DNA of 44,306 nt, from positions 1 through 44,306 of the forward strand of contig NZ_JBAGBW010000017.1 in NCBI RefSeq assembly GCF_039822205.1. Direction: 5' to 3'. This document shows positions 32,342-41,292 of this stretch, one piece after another; position 1 is the first letter of the stretch; each line of letters begins with the position of its first letter. The translations under genes were made by a program, and so were the position numbers. The DNA comes from Thermodesulfobium sp. 4217-1. GTDB taxonomy: Bacteria; Thermodesulfobiota; Thermodesulfobiia; Thermodesulfobiales; Thermodesulfobiaceae. The notes below the pieces were generated by a model. That model was not told the origin of the DNA and did no database searches. It saw nothing but the letters and a program-made list of their open reading frames with translations.

Positions 32342-34945
32342 TCAACCTTTTTCGTGAATAAATTTTTTTATAAATTCTATCTCATTTTCATATGAACTAA
32401 TATTACCCAAAAATCTTTCTTTTTTTAAGCCTCTAAGTATTTCACCAATCATAGCAGGCTCTATATCAGTTCTATTTGAAAGCTCTTCTCCTGTAATCAT
32501 AGGCCTAAATTTCTTCCTATTTTCATCAAACCACCTGATATAATCGTTCAAAGGCTTTTCTTCTATTACTTTTAAAAAGCATATAATTTCAGAGAACACA
32601 CCTTCCAAAATTTCAAATAGGTCAAAATCTTTATAAATATTTGCATTCCTCTTCCTTGAAAATTTATACAGGAATTTTTTTATTTTCTCAATATATAAAA
32701 GCTCTTTCTTCGTAAACCTCCATTTTCTTTTAAAGAACCTGTCTTCAGATTTAAGTATATTATATATTATTGGTAAGATGCATAAAAACCACCATTCTTT
32801 CAAATCGCTTCCAAAACCATCCGATCTAAGACAAGAAAAATACTCTGTTAGTTTTTCCTCTCTAAGGTCAAATGAAATTTTCGGATGTATCAATTTAAAA
32901 ACGCTTAACTCCTTCATTCGTAAAATGATTAATTCAGGAGGAAAACCCTGCGAAAATAAAATTTTCAACTCTTCTTTTAAAACATCAAATGAAATTACAT
33001 TAAAAAGCTTCAATTCCATAGCATTTTTTATAAGTTCTTCGTCTGCCTTATCTATCTTGAAGCCAAGCTGAAATTCAAATCTAATAGCCCTTATAATCCT
33101 GGTAGGATCTTCTACGTAGCTTAGCGGATGCAAAACCCTAATTCTTTTCAGTTTGATGTCCTCATATCCATCAAAAAAATCAATCATTTTGCCATAGGAG
33201 TCTCTATTCAAAGAAATTGCAAGGGTATTGATAGAGAAATCTCTTCTATACATATCGTTGTGTAAATCTGAGTATTCAACTAAAGGTTTTGCAGCAGGAA
33301 AATTGTAAAATTCCGTTCTTGCGGAAGCAAAATCAAATTTTATATCCTTATCCTTTATAGTTGCAGTTCTAAATTTTTCATAAGAGAAAAATTTTCCATT
33401 AATATATTTGTTAACTTCTTCTGCCAATTTGATAGCATCTCCCTCAACGACTACATCCATGTCGTTAGAAGAAATATTAAGCAGCAAGTCCCTAACGCAT
33501 CCGCCCACAACAAATGACTTTAAAGAAAGTTTTTCTGAAACATTGGATACTATTTCTAAATGGTCATTAATTTTTTGATCCAATCTTATATTTAAATCTA
33601 AAATTACTCTTTTAGTAGAGTATTCTTTTGTTTTTTTCACGTTTAAACCATGCCAAACTCTTAAGATATCAGTTCTTGTTATGAGGCCCACCAATTTCTT
33701 TCTGTCATTAATTACAGGTAGTCTACCGATTTCTTTTTCGATCAAAAGCTTTTGAGCCTCATCAAGAGATGCGTCTTGAGAAATCGTGATAACGTTTCTT
33801 GACATTATTTTCTGCACTTCTATCTGATCCAATTTGTGTTGGGTCGCCTTATCAATATCTTTTCGTGATAGGACACCGACTATCTCATCGCCGCCTATTA
33901 TCGGCACGCCAGAATGCCCATACCTTAACATTATCTTTCTCGCTTCTTCAACAGAGGTCTCAGGAGTTAAAACCCTAACAGGAGAGGTCATGACGTCTTG
34001 AACTTTTACCTTTGGCTTGCATTCTTTTTGAATAGCCTTGCGAAGCCTATCTAAAAATTCGGCAAATGGCTCTTTCAGCCTAAAAGTAGCTGCAGCTGCT
34101 TCATTGTGTCCGCCACCACCAAAATTTTCTAACACCTTTCTAACGTTTAAGTAGTCTCCCAAACCCCTCGCAATTATATGTATAGTATCTTTTACTTTGA
34201 GAACTGCAAAAACATTTTCACATTCGATCAGATCTCTTAGCTTGTGAACTACTAAAGCGGCATCTTCAACTTCAGTATCTAATTCTGCATAAGTCAGAAT
34301 ATATTCTACCCCGTTGTAAAAATCCTTTGAGCTATTATCCAAAAAGAATTCAAGCAACTGCCTTTGATAGGGGTTCATCCCTGATTCCAAAAACCGAGCC
34401 ACCACCATCAAACTTGCACCGTTTTGTATTAAATCCGCCACCACATTTGCATCTCTGTATGTGGTAGAAGAGTACAGCAACCTGCCAGTATCTTCATACA
34501 CGCCAAGGAGCATTAAAGTAGACTCTATTTCAGAATATTTCACGCCTCTATTTTTAAGCTCTTCCCAGACCAAAGTTACCGCAGAACCAACGCTTGTATC
34601 AGGATATCTCATTACTTTATAGTTTGGAGGAAAGTATCCCAGACTATGGTGATCGAAAATATATACTTCTATTTCTTTGTCTTTTGGCAAAGAGCCAAAA
34701 AAAGATCCAATTCTTTGGGGACTCGAAATATCAGCGAAAACTAAAAAGTCTATTTCGTCGAAAGAAATATCTTCATATTTTACAAAGGGAAATATATATT
34801 CATACAAATGCAGAAAAGCTTCCACCTGAAATTCCAGTCTTTCAGGCATTACCACCTTTGCGTTAAATAATTTTTGCAGCATAAAAGCTGAAGAAATGCC
34901 GTCAAAGTCTGAATTGTTATGGGTAAATATAAGCCCTTTTTTCAT
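32342..34945 (-). CDS. DHH-CBS-CCA tRNA nucleotidyltransferase
   Basis: An 867-residue multidomain protein. Residues 1-310 are a DHH phosphoesterase with DHHA1 (NNSDFDGISSAF; FDHHS; GVYEDTGRLL; GGGGHNEAAAATF), all metal residues intact. Two CBS domains (about 315-430) follow. From about 450 a class II nucleotidyltransferase starts (FVVGGCVRDLLL; NDMDVVVEGDAIKLAEE; RRDFSINTLA; DPTRIIRAIRFEFQ). Related fused proteins in deep-branching thermophiles add A or CCA to tRNA ends; the DHH part may trim RNA, and CBS may bind adenine nucleotides. Whether it adds CCA, CC or A alone cannot be told by reading. The ATG overlaps the end of the phosphorylase gene by 4 nt. Confidence 0.9.
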   Translation of the reverse strand: MKKGLIFTHNNSDFDGISSAFMLQKLFNAKVVMPERLEFQVEAFLHLYEYIFPFVKYEDISFDEIDFLVFADISSPQRIGSFFGSLPKDKEIEVYIFDHHSLGYFPPNYKVMRYPDTSVGSAVTLVWEELKNRGVKYSEIESTLMLLGVYEDTGRLLYSSTTYRDANVVADLIQNGASLMVVARFLESGMNPYQRQLLEFFLDNSSKDFYNGVEYILTYAELDTEVEDAALVVHKLRDLIECENVFAVLKVKDTIHIIARGLGDYLNVRKVLENFGGGGHNEAAAATFRLKEPFAEFLDRLRKAIQKECKPKVKVQDVMTSPVRVLTPETSVEEARKIMLRYGHSGVPIIGGDEIVGVLSRKDIDKATQHKLDQIEVQKIMSRNVITISQDASLDEAQKLLIEKEIGRLPVINDRKKLVGLITRTDILRVWHGLNVKKTKEYSTKRVILDLNIRLDQKINDHLEIVSNVSEKLSLKSFVVGGCVRDLLLNISSNDMDVVVEGDAIKLAEEVNKYINGKFFSYEKFRTATIKDKDIKFDFASARTEFYNFPAAKPLVEYSDLHNDMYRRDFSINTLAISLNRDSYGKMIDFFDGYEDIKLKRIRVLHPLSYVEDPTRIIRAIRFEFQLGFKIDKADEELIKNAMELKLFNVISFDVLKEELKILFSQGFPPELIILRMKELSVFKLIHPKISFDLREEKLTEYFSCLRSDGFGSDLKEWWFLCILPIIYNILKSEDRFFKRKWRFTKKELLYIEKIKKFLYKFSRKRNANIYKDFDLFEILEGVFSEIICFLKVIEEKPLNDYIRWFDENRKKFRPMITGEELSNRTDIEPAMIGEILRGLKKERFLGNISSYENEIEFIKKFIHEKG

Positions 34946-36222
34946 AAAACCTTTGATTCCAGGATTAATTCTCTTTTTTCACAACTAAAGTCTTTGATGC
35001 CTATATAACTGATAAGTTTATCATTGCCTTTCAGTTGATCGACTTTTCTCCCATATATATAAGCGAGAGCGTCTCCCTTATCAACCCTGTCTCCTATAGA
35101 CACCTGAAAATCGATCCCTCCATCAAAGTTATCTGATAAACAGTGTCCTAACCAACCAATCTTTTTTACATCCATATTGTGAACATAACCAGGTTTCGTT
35201 GCTAAAATCTCAATTTTTTCAAGACCATCTAGCAGACAATCAGGTTTTTCTACATACTTAGGATCGCCGCCCTGGTTTTTTACCCACTCAACAGCCTTTG
35301 AAACTGTTTTGGCTCCATTAAATAGATTGGCATAAATGTTTGAAATTTCATCTTCGTCATAAGAGTCGTGGTAAGCTTTGTAAGAATTGGAAAATATATT
35401 ATAAATAAGCCTATCAAGAGAGGATGGCTTTCTGTTACGTAAAAAATTTAGAGCCTCCCACAACTCCAGCCTGTTTCCCACACACCTACCCAATGGTTGA
35501 TTCATATCTGAAATTATATAAGACACCTTTTTATCAAATTTTCTCATCACGTTGCAAATATTATCTGCGAATTCCTTAGAAGTGTTGTAATCTGGAAACA
35601 ACGAACCAGCGCCAGACTTTATGTCAAAAATAATAAAATTAGAGCCAACAGCTAACTTTTTGCTTGCTATACTGCTCAAGATTAGCTGACCTGACTCTAC
35701 TGTAGAGGTATGGTTTCTAATTTTGTAAAAAATACCCTCCACTGGAGCTATTTCTTCAGTTTGGGAGATAAGTCCTATTCCAATTTTTTCAACCTGTTTG
35801 ACAAAATCTGACATTGACAATTTTGTATTATAGCCAGGAATTAGCTCAATTTTTTCTATTGTGCCGCCCGTATAGCTAAGCCTTCTGCCAGCCATCTTTG
35901 GAACAACAAATCCGTATGTCGAGAGTACTGGCAAAAGTGCAATAGTAGTTTTGTCCCCTACTCCCCCCGTGCTATGCTTATCCACGCTCATAAAATCTTT
36001 CCAGGACAGCATACTCCCTGAATTCGCAAGCTCTTGAGTCAAACAAAGAGTTTCTTCATCGTTTAAACCATTTATAAAACAAGCCATAAGAAGGGCAGAT
36101 ATCTGTGAATCATCAGCTACGCCATCTTTGACCGACTTAACAAAAAGGGCAATATCGTCTTTTGTTAGAGTAAATTTATCCCTTTTTGTAGATATAATTC
36201 TTAAAATATCATTGATTGGCAT
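34942..36222 (-). CDS. Pyrimidine-nucleoside (thymidine) phosphorylase
   Basis: Splits thymidine or uridine with phosphate to give the base and (deoxy)ribose-1-phosphate. The family signature covers about 80-120: SVDKHSTGGVGDKTT (phosphate site), PKMAGRRLSYTGGTIEKIE. The C-terminal domain keeps GYVHNMDVKKIGWLGHCL and DRVDKGDALAYIYG. Length 426 is typical of the bacterial Pdp/DeoA group. The ATG lies 14 nt inside the preceding secreted-protein gene. Which pyrimidine it prefers is not clear from sequence. Confidence 0.92.
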   Translation of the reverse strand: MPINDILRIISTKRDKFTLTKDDIALFVKSVKDGVADDSQISALLMACFINGLNDEETLCLTQELANSGSMLSWKDFMSVDKHSTGGVGDKTTIALLPVLSTYGFVVPKMAGRRLSYTGGTIEKIELIPGYNTKLSMSDFVKQVEKIGIGLISQTEEIAPVEGIFYKIRNHTSTVESGQLILSSIASKKLAVGSNFIIFDIKSGAGSLFPDYNTSKEFADNICNVMRKFDKKVSYIISDMNQPLGRCVGNRLELWEALNFLRNRKPSSLDRLIYNIFSNSYKAYHDSYDEDEISNIYANLFNGAKTVSKAVEWVKNQGGDPKYVEKPDCLLDGLEKIEILATKPGYVHNMDVKKIGWLGHCLSDNFDGGIDFQVSIGDRVDKGDALAYIYGRKVDQLKGNDKLISYIGIKDFSCEKRELILESKVL

Positions 36223-37189
36223 TTACGCTATTGCCGTTATTAGGCAAGAAACCCCATATATGAGAATCATCCTTTAGGCTTGCATAAAACAAGGTATTTT
36301 TTTGAATTTCTACATCCCTGCCTGGGACAAAAAACCCAGTAATTAAGCCTATAGGTCCAAGTATAATCAGCCCTGCAGCAGATACTCCCACAGTCAGCGG
36401 CAAACTTTTATTTTTTTCAACGGCTTCTTTTGAAAGAACCAAAGACCTATTTATCCCATCTGAGCAAGTAACAAATCGAAATTCAACTTGAAGTTTTCCA
36501 TCTCCACCCAGATAGTGCTTTGCTCTGTCCGCTTGGACTACCCTTAGCTCAGCATAAGACCCTTTTGGTATTATTATGGCACCGTTCTCGGTAACGTTCT
36601 CATCTACAGCCAGAGGCACTATGTCTCCCGCTACACTGTCTTTGCTGCTTATTGTCCTTAGAATTCTAAATCTTACAAGCTTGCCTGCATCCACAGAGAC
36701 GTTGACCTGATTTACCTTACCACCCAATAGCGTGTTATTCAATTTGCTTAATCTATCCATAAGACTGTAAGATTGGTAGGCAGAACCGTAGATTTTCTTC
36801 TCCAGATTAGAAATTCTATCAAGTATAGAGCCTGAAGTTACTTCCTTTGAATAAGAGTATTCAAGCGCATTCACATCAAGAGCTATACCAGGACCTTGAT
36901 CGCTTGACTCAAAAACAGCGTTGTAAATCTTGCTTAGTCTAGTATCTAAGGAATCAGAATAATCGGTTTGTCCCCAAATAATATTCTCTAAATTAGATAC
37001 CCTGTCAGTGATAGAACCGCTGGAAATAGAGCCACTTAAAGCCATCTCCACCTGAGTTACCCTATCTGGCATATTTGCGCTTTGTGCGAATGCAAAATTT
37101 ACGTTAAAAATGAGCAAAAAAAATGAAAATAAACTAAGATAGCAAACTTTTTTTAAGTATTTCTCTAATGTGAGTATGCTTAATCCCAC
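36209..37189 (-). CDS. Secreted protein with tandem DRxSxLE repeats
   Basis: I do not recognise a named family. A signal peptide ends near residue 36 (VNFAFAQS). Between 40 and 155 a short unit recurs about five times: MPDRVTQVEMALSG, ITDRVSNLENIIWG, LDTRLSKIYNAVF, ILDRISNLEKKIYG, LMDRLSKLNNTLLGG. The spacing suggests paired helices. A beta-rich domain follows (RFRILRTISSKDSVAGDIVPLAVDENVTENGAIIIPKGSYAELRVV), then a Gly-rich hydrophobic stretch near 270-290. The start GTG (37189) has GGAG 7 nt upstream and overlaps codY by 56 nt; no better start is available before the signal peptide. It is probably a cell-envelope protein. It lies between codY and the phosphorylase gene. Confidence 0.72.
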   Translation of the reverse strand: MGLSILTLEKYLKKVCYLSLFSFFLLIFNVNFAFAQSANMPDRVTQVEMALSGSISSGSITDRVSNLENIIWGQTDYSDSLDTRLSKIYNAVFESSDQGPGIALDVNALEYSYSKEVTSGSILDRISNLEKKIYGSAYQSYSLMDRLSKLNNTLLGGKVNQVNVSVDAGKLVRFRILRTISSKDSVAGDIVPLAVDENVTENGAIIIPKGSYAELRVVQADRAKHYLGGDGKLQVEFRFVTCSDGINRSLVLSKEAVEKNKSLPLTVGVSAAGLIILGPIGLITGFFVPGRDVEIQKNTLFYASLKDDSHIWGFLPNNGNSVNANQ

Positions 37190-37964
37190 TGTTCAACTCC
37201 TCTCTAAGATAATTATTTACTACTTTAATATAGGTACCTCTCATACCAAGCGAATGAACGTCTATAACACCTGCACTCTCAATCTTTTTCAGTGCGTTGA
37301 CTATCACAGACCTTGTAATTCCTGAGTTTTGTGCTATTTTGCTTGTTACCAGAACGCCTTCATTATTAGCCTTCAGCTCGGACATAACTGATTCTATGGC
37401 CTCCCTTTCAGACAAAGAAAGTGACGCAAGGGCGACTTGAACTGTCGTTTTTTTCCTAACCTCCTCTTCCCTTTCCTTGCTCGAAAGTCTTATCTTTTCC
37501 ATGCCAATTACAGCAGATGCATGTTCAAGAATAATAATGTCTTCAGTAGAAAACTCTTTTGCAAATCTTGAAGCAAGCAAAGTTCCCAATCTTTCGGTAT
37601 GAGATACCACGGGTATCCAAGTAAAAAACTTGTTACAGTACATACATGATACCCCATTTAAGAAGATACATTCGCTTCCCTTTTGTGGTTGATTTATTAC
37701 TGGCTCGGAAGAAAGGAGCATCTTAGAATTTAAATACTCAGGCATTCTATTGGCTTTAATAATAAGTTCATCTCTTGCCTGACATTCAAAACCAGGCAAT
37801 ATTGCATATCCGGACAAGCCCCCAGTTTTGCTAATTATATAGATAGAGCCTTCAAGCATATCAGATAAGAAAGCTGCAATAGTAAAAAAATCAATAGATG
37901 TTGAAGTATTTAAAAAATATCCAAATTTCCTAATCTTAAACAAAAGTTCTTCCAGGATATTCAC
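37134..37964 (-). CDS. codY: CodY, GTP/branched-chain amino acid-sensing regulator
   Basis: Global nutrient-response regulator. The C-terminal DNA-binding part is unmistakable: ASLSLSEREAIESVMSEL, then SKIAQNSGITRSVIVNALKKIESAGVID and SLGMRGTYIKVVNN. The N-terminal GAF domain (about 25-160), which binds isoleucine or valine in known CodY, is more divergent and contains CMYC. Length 276 against 259 in Bacillus. The frame opens with GTG at 37964, but this lies in the Shine-Dalgarno AGGGGGTG; a CTG three codons on, at 37955, has normal spacing, as in cheY. The gene has its own promoter in the 68-nt gap after surE, one of few such gaps in the long gene run. Confidence 0.92.
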   Translation of the reverse strand: MNILEELLFKIRKFGYFLNTSTSIDFFTIAAFLSDMLEGSIYIISKTGGLSGYAILPGFECQARDELIIKANRMPEYLNSKMLLSSEPVINQPQKGSECIFLNGVSCMYCNKFFTWIPVVSHTERLGTLLASRFAKEFSTEDIIILEHASAVIGMEKIRLSSKEREEEVRKKTTVQVALASLSLSEREAIESVMSELKANNEGVLVTSKIAQNSGITRSVIVNALKKIESAGVIDVHSLGMRGTYIKVVNNYLREELNSGIKHTHIREILKKSLLS

Positions 37965-37998
37965 CCCCTTATGTTTTATTTTTCAAACTATTCTTAAT

Positions 37999-38027
37999 AT
38001 TTTAGATAAATTGTATAACAATTTCAA
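37999..38027 (-). promoter_or_regulatory. Internal promoter of codY with palindrome in its spacer
   Basis: TTGAAA (38022-38027) and TAAAAT (37999-38004) on the minus strand are 17 nt apart. A perfect palindrome, AAATTGT-ATA-ACAATTT (38008-38024), fills the spacer and enters the -35 box, so a bound protein would block the promoter. Confidence 0.6.
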
Positions 38028-38032
38028 ATATT

Positions 38033-38788
38033 TTAAAAGATGCATAATTTTTTTATCTTTTCGAGCGAAAGTGTATCAGTAAGATCCCAATGCAAAGGCG
38101 TTACTGAAACAAAATCTCTCTTTACAGCACTAATATCAGAGTCAACATTTGAATTTGATTCATCAGGCACACCATAAAGCCAATAATACTTTTCACCTTT
38201 TGGATCTAACCTGGTCTCTATTAAATTCTTGTAATTTCTCAACTGCAGCGGAACAAGCTTAAATCCTTTTATTTCGTCCTCTAAACAGTCAGGAATATTC
38301 ACATTAAAAATTGCCCCAGGTTTAAGGGTTTTTTCAATCAAATCTATTAGCTTTAAAATCAAATTTGCAGAAAAAGTATAATCTTTCTTCCTGTCAAAGC
38401 TTACATTTGAAACTGCAATAGACGGTATCCCTAAAAAAGCCCCTTCCATGGCACCAGCTACAGTCCCAGAATAAAGTACATCGGTGCCAAGGTTTGCACC
38501 TCTATTAATCCCGGATATCAGCAGATCGGGTTTTTTAGGCAAAAGCGTATAGACTGCTAACTTTACACAATCGCTTGGAGTTCCGCTAGTCTCCCATGCG
38601 CCCTTCGATCCGTATACTTCCACTTCTTTTGCTCTCAAGGGTTTATGAAGAGTAAGAGAATGACTTACAGCAGATCTCTCCCTGTCAGGCGCCACTATAT
38701 AAATTTCATGTTTTTTGGCCAGAACTTTTGAAAGATCTCTAATTCCATTCGAACGAATGCCGTCATCATTGGTTATTAGTATTACCAT
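38033..38788 (-). CDS. surE: SurE, 5'-nucleotidase
   Basis: Metal-dependent nucleoside monophosphate phosphatase. The N-terminal signature is MVILITNDDGIRSNGI with the Asp-Asp metal pair; further on come PDRERSAVSHSLTL, GTPSDCVKLA, SGINRGANLGTDVLYSGTVAGAMEG. 251 residues is the usual size. The frame stays open 39 nt further upstream (to 38827), but those codons lie within era; the ATG at 38788 gives the canonical start and overlaps the era stop by 7 nt, so that start was chosen. Confidence 0.94.
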   Translation of the reverse strand: MVILITNDDGIRSNGIRDLSKVLAKKHEIYIVAPDRERSAVSHSLTLHKPLRAKEVEVYGSKGAWETSGTPSDCVKLAVYTLLPKKPDLLISGINRGANLGTDVLYSGTVAGAMEGAFLGIPSIAVSNVSFDRKKDYTFSANLILKLIDLIEKTLKPGAIFNVNIPDCLEDEIKGFKLVPLQLRNYKNLIETRLDPKGEKYYWLYGVPDESNSNVDSDISAVKRDFVSVTPLHWDLTDTLSLEKIKKLCIF

Positions 38789-39645
38789 AGTCCAAATCTT
38801 CTCAATGAAGAGTCTGAATTCCTCCAATTTTCCTCTACGCTAACAAAAAGTTTCAATATACATTTTTTATTAAAAATCTTTTCAATCTCCAATCTCGAAT
38901 CAATACCGATATTTTTAATCATACTCCCCTTGTTTCCAATTAAAATCGGCTTATGGGTTTCTTTTTCAACGACAATATTTGCTTCAATAAAAAGATTATT
39001 TTTATTGTCAACAAATTTTTCTACGAGCACAAAGACACCGTGAGGCACTTCTTTTTTTACTAAGTGCAATATTTTTTCTCTTATTATCTCAGATACCACC
39101 ATCTCTTTTGGCATATCGGTCTTCATATCTTTTGGATACCACATGGGGCCATCATGAAGTTCATTAATAATGGCCATTTTAAGAGCATCAATGCCAATAG
39201 AATTTTTAGCAGACGTGTAAAAAACCTTATCATAAAAACTTAAGATTGATTTATCGATATCTAAAATTTCAAGGTCCTTCAAATCGACTTTATTTACAAC
39301 TAAATATCGAGGTCTATTATTGGATATCTTTTTCTGAATATCCAGATCAAACTCATCAAAAGCTGCCTTAGGATTTACCACATGCACTATTATCTCAAAA
39401 GATTCCAGCGAATCAAAAATTTTTTTATTCAATCTTTCGTGAAGTAAATTTTTAGAATTATGCACACCAGGAGAGTCCACATAAACTATTTGATAATCCT
39501 CAGAGCTCTCTACATAAGAAGTTCTAATTCTTGTAGTTTGAGGTTTATCCGAAACAATTCCAATTTTTTCACCTATTAGTGAGTTTATCAGCGATGTTTT
39601 GCCAACGTTTGCCCTACCGAAAAATACTACGAATCCACTTTTCAT
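38782..39645 (-). CDS. era: Era, 30S ribosome-assembly GTPase
   Basis: Essential GTPase that binds the 3' end of 16S rRNA during small-subunit maturation. GTPase motifs: G1 GRANVGKTS (residues 9-17), the switch region KPQTTRIR, G3 DSPGVH, G4 NKVD, G5 TSAK. The C-terminal KH domain includes VEKETHKPILIGNKGSMIKNIG (about 228-250). Length 287 is normal. The ATG directly follows the stop of the DUF711 gene and its end overlaps surE. Confidence 0.95.
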   Translation of the reverse strand: MKSGFVVFFGRANVGKTSLINSLIGEKIGIVSDKPQTTRIRTSYVESSEDYQIVYVDSPGVHNSKNLLHERLNKKIFDSLESFEIIVHVVNPKAAFDEFDLDIQKKISNNRPRYLVVNKVDLKDLEILDIDKSILSFYDKVFYTSAKNSIGIDALKMAIINELHDGPMWYPKDMKTDMPKEMVVSEIIREKILHLVKKEVPHGVFVLVEKFVDNKNNLFIEANIVVEKETHKPILIGNKGSMIKNIGIDSRLEIEKIFNKKCILKLFVSVEENWRNSDSSLRRFGLW

Positions 39646-41010
39646 CTAATTCCTCAACGACGTAATTGGCGCTGGAATCATGCCACCACGTTCAATAAGT
39701 TTTGATTTTTTGACATTTTTTACTGGCAATATTGGAGAGTAACCCAATAAACCTCCGAAGTAAGCCATATCTCCTTCTTTCTTGCCTGGAACAGGAATAA
39801 TCCTGACTCCGGTAGTCTTATTTGTAAAAACTCCAATAGAAAGCTCATCCAATATTATGGAGGATAACGTATCCACACTGGTTGTTCCAGGAACGGCAAT
39901 CATGTCAAGACCCACAGAACAAACAGCAGTCATAGCCTCCAGTTTTTCTATACACAATGACCCATTTTTTACAGCTTCAATCATCCCCAAGTCTTCGCTC
40001 ACTGGTATAAATGCACCGCTTAGACCTCCCACTCTTGAAGATGCCATAGACCCGCCTTTTTTAACTGCATCTGTTAAAAGGGCAAGAGCACCTGTAGTGC
40101 CAGGAAATCCAACACAAGGCACACCGATAGCCTCCAAAACCCCTGCTACACTATCGTTTTCCCTGGGAGTAGGCGCCAGAGATAGATCTACTGAACCAAA
40201 CCTGATATCTAAAATTTTTGCTGCCTTTCTCCCCACCAATTCCCCAAGCCTTGTTATTTTAAAAGATGCTCTCTTTATATGATCGGCTAACTCCAGAAGA
40301 TCACAATCTTCGTTTCTTTCAACAACCTTTTTAATTACGCCAGGGCCAGAAATTCCAACATTTATAGAGTGATCAATTTCTCCAATACCATGGAAAGCGC
40401 CAGCCATAAATGGGTTGTCGTTTACAGCATTTGCAAAAACTACAAATTTTGCGCAGCCTACCCCATCCAGCTCACGCGTTGCTACTGAGGTTTCTTTTAA
40501 CATAACAGCAACTTCTTTGATTGAAGATACGTTGATTCCAGATTTGCTATTCCCAGCCTCGCATGAGGCGCATATTCTCTCGGTAGATGACAAAATTTCT
40601 GGAAGAGAGGTAAAAAGAGCTCTGTCCTGAGGCGACATCCCCTTGGTTATAAAGGCAGAAAAACCACCCAGAAAGTCAATATTTATTTCTTTCAAAGTTT
40701 GATCTAATTTTTTTGCAAACTCAATGTAAAATTTTGGTTCGCTTCTTGGAAAGGCAACGGTAATTGGAGTGATGCTGATTCTCTTGTTAACAATGCTCAC
40801 GCCTAATTCTTCTTCTATTTCTTTTGCGGCGTCAATAAATCTCTTTCCCAAATCGGATAAAAAATTACACAGTTGGTCGGTAGACTTTGAGTTTAACTCT
40901 GGGTTTAACAAACTTATGCCCATAGTCAATGTTCTAATATCGAGCATCTGATCGTAGAGCATATTAGATGTTTCTAAAATTTCATCTATGCTTAAATTAG
41001 AATTTAACAT
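39646..41010 (-). CDS. DUF711/PFL-family protein (UPF0210)
   Basis: A 454-residue protein of the conserved UPF0210 family, sometimes called PFL-like because of distant similarity to pyruvate formate-lyase. Family stretches are IRTLTMGISLL, GGFSAFITKGMSPQDRALFTSLPEILSSTERICASCEAG, FHGIGEIDHSINVGISGPGVI and GLSGAFIPVSEDLGM. The reaction is not known. It is nearly always paired with the ACT-domain gene that precedes it here by 3 nt, which suggests regulation by an amino acid. It abuts era, and no glycyl-radical motif is seen. Confidence 0.88.
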   Translation of the reverse strand: MLNSNLSIDEILETSNMLYDQMLDIRTLTMGISLLNPELNSKSTDQLCNFLSDLGKRFIDAAKEIEEELGVSIVNKRISITPITVAFPRSEPKFYIEFAKKLDQTLKEINIDFLGGFSAFITKGMSPQDRALFTSLPEILSSTERICASCEAGNSKSGINVSSIKEVAVMLKETSVATRELDGVGCAKFVVFANAVNDNPFMAGAFHGIGEIDHSINVGISGPGVIKKVVERNEDCDLLELADHIKRASFKITRLGELVGRKAAKILDIRFGSVDLSLAPTPRENDSVAGVLEAIGVPCVGFPGTTGALALLTDAVKKGGSMASSRVGGLSGAFIPVSEDLGMIEAVKNGSLCIEKLEAMTAVCSVGLDMIAVPGTTSVDTLSSIILDELSIGVFTNKTTGVRIIPVPGKKEGDMAYFGGLLGYSPILPVKNVKKSKLIERGGMIPAPITSLRN

Positions 41011-41013
41011 TAT

Positions 41014-41292
41014 CTATACCCTGTGCATCGAATAAAACAAATCTTCATGGTGCAAGTCTATCCTAACGTTGATCTCTTTTGAAACCGCTTCAAATTCTTT
41101 TCTTAAATCAGATATAGAAATCTTTGATTTAGACATATCCACCAACATTATCATAGTAAAAATCATTGTATCAAGAACCTTTTGAGTTACGTCTTCAATA
41201 TTTATATTGTTTTCAAACAAAATTTTTGAAATATTATAAACAATACCAACCTTATCTTCACCAATTACTAAAATTACTACTCTTTTTTTCAT
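41014..41292 (-). CDS. ACT-domain protein (UPF0237)
   Basis: A 92-residue single ACT domain: VVILVIGEDKVGIVYNISKILFENNINIEDVTQKVLDTMIFTMIMLVDMSKSKISISDLRKEF. The fold binds amino acids or other small ligands. Length and sequence fit the UPF0237 group that accompanies UPF0210 proteins. It starts at the stop of speE (1-nt overlap) and precedes the DUF711 gene by 3 nt, so the three are coupled. Confidence 0.9.
   Translation of the reverse strand: MKKRVVILVIGEDKVGIVYNISKILFENNINIEDVTQKVLDTMIFTMIMLVDMSKSKISISDLRKEFEAVSKEINVRIDLHHEDLFYSMHRV

Noticed and set aside
39782-40282. Open frame of 166 codons on the plus strand inside the DUF711 gene
   Set aside because: It lies antisense within a well-conserved gene, has no ribosome site, and its translation looks like the complement of the real protein.
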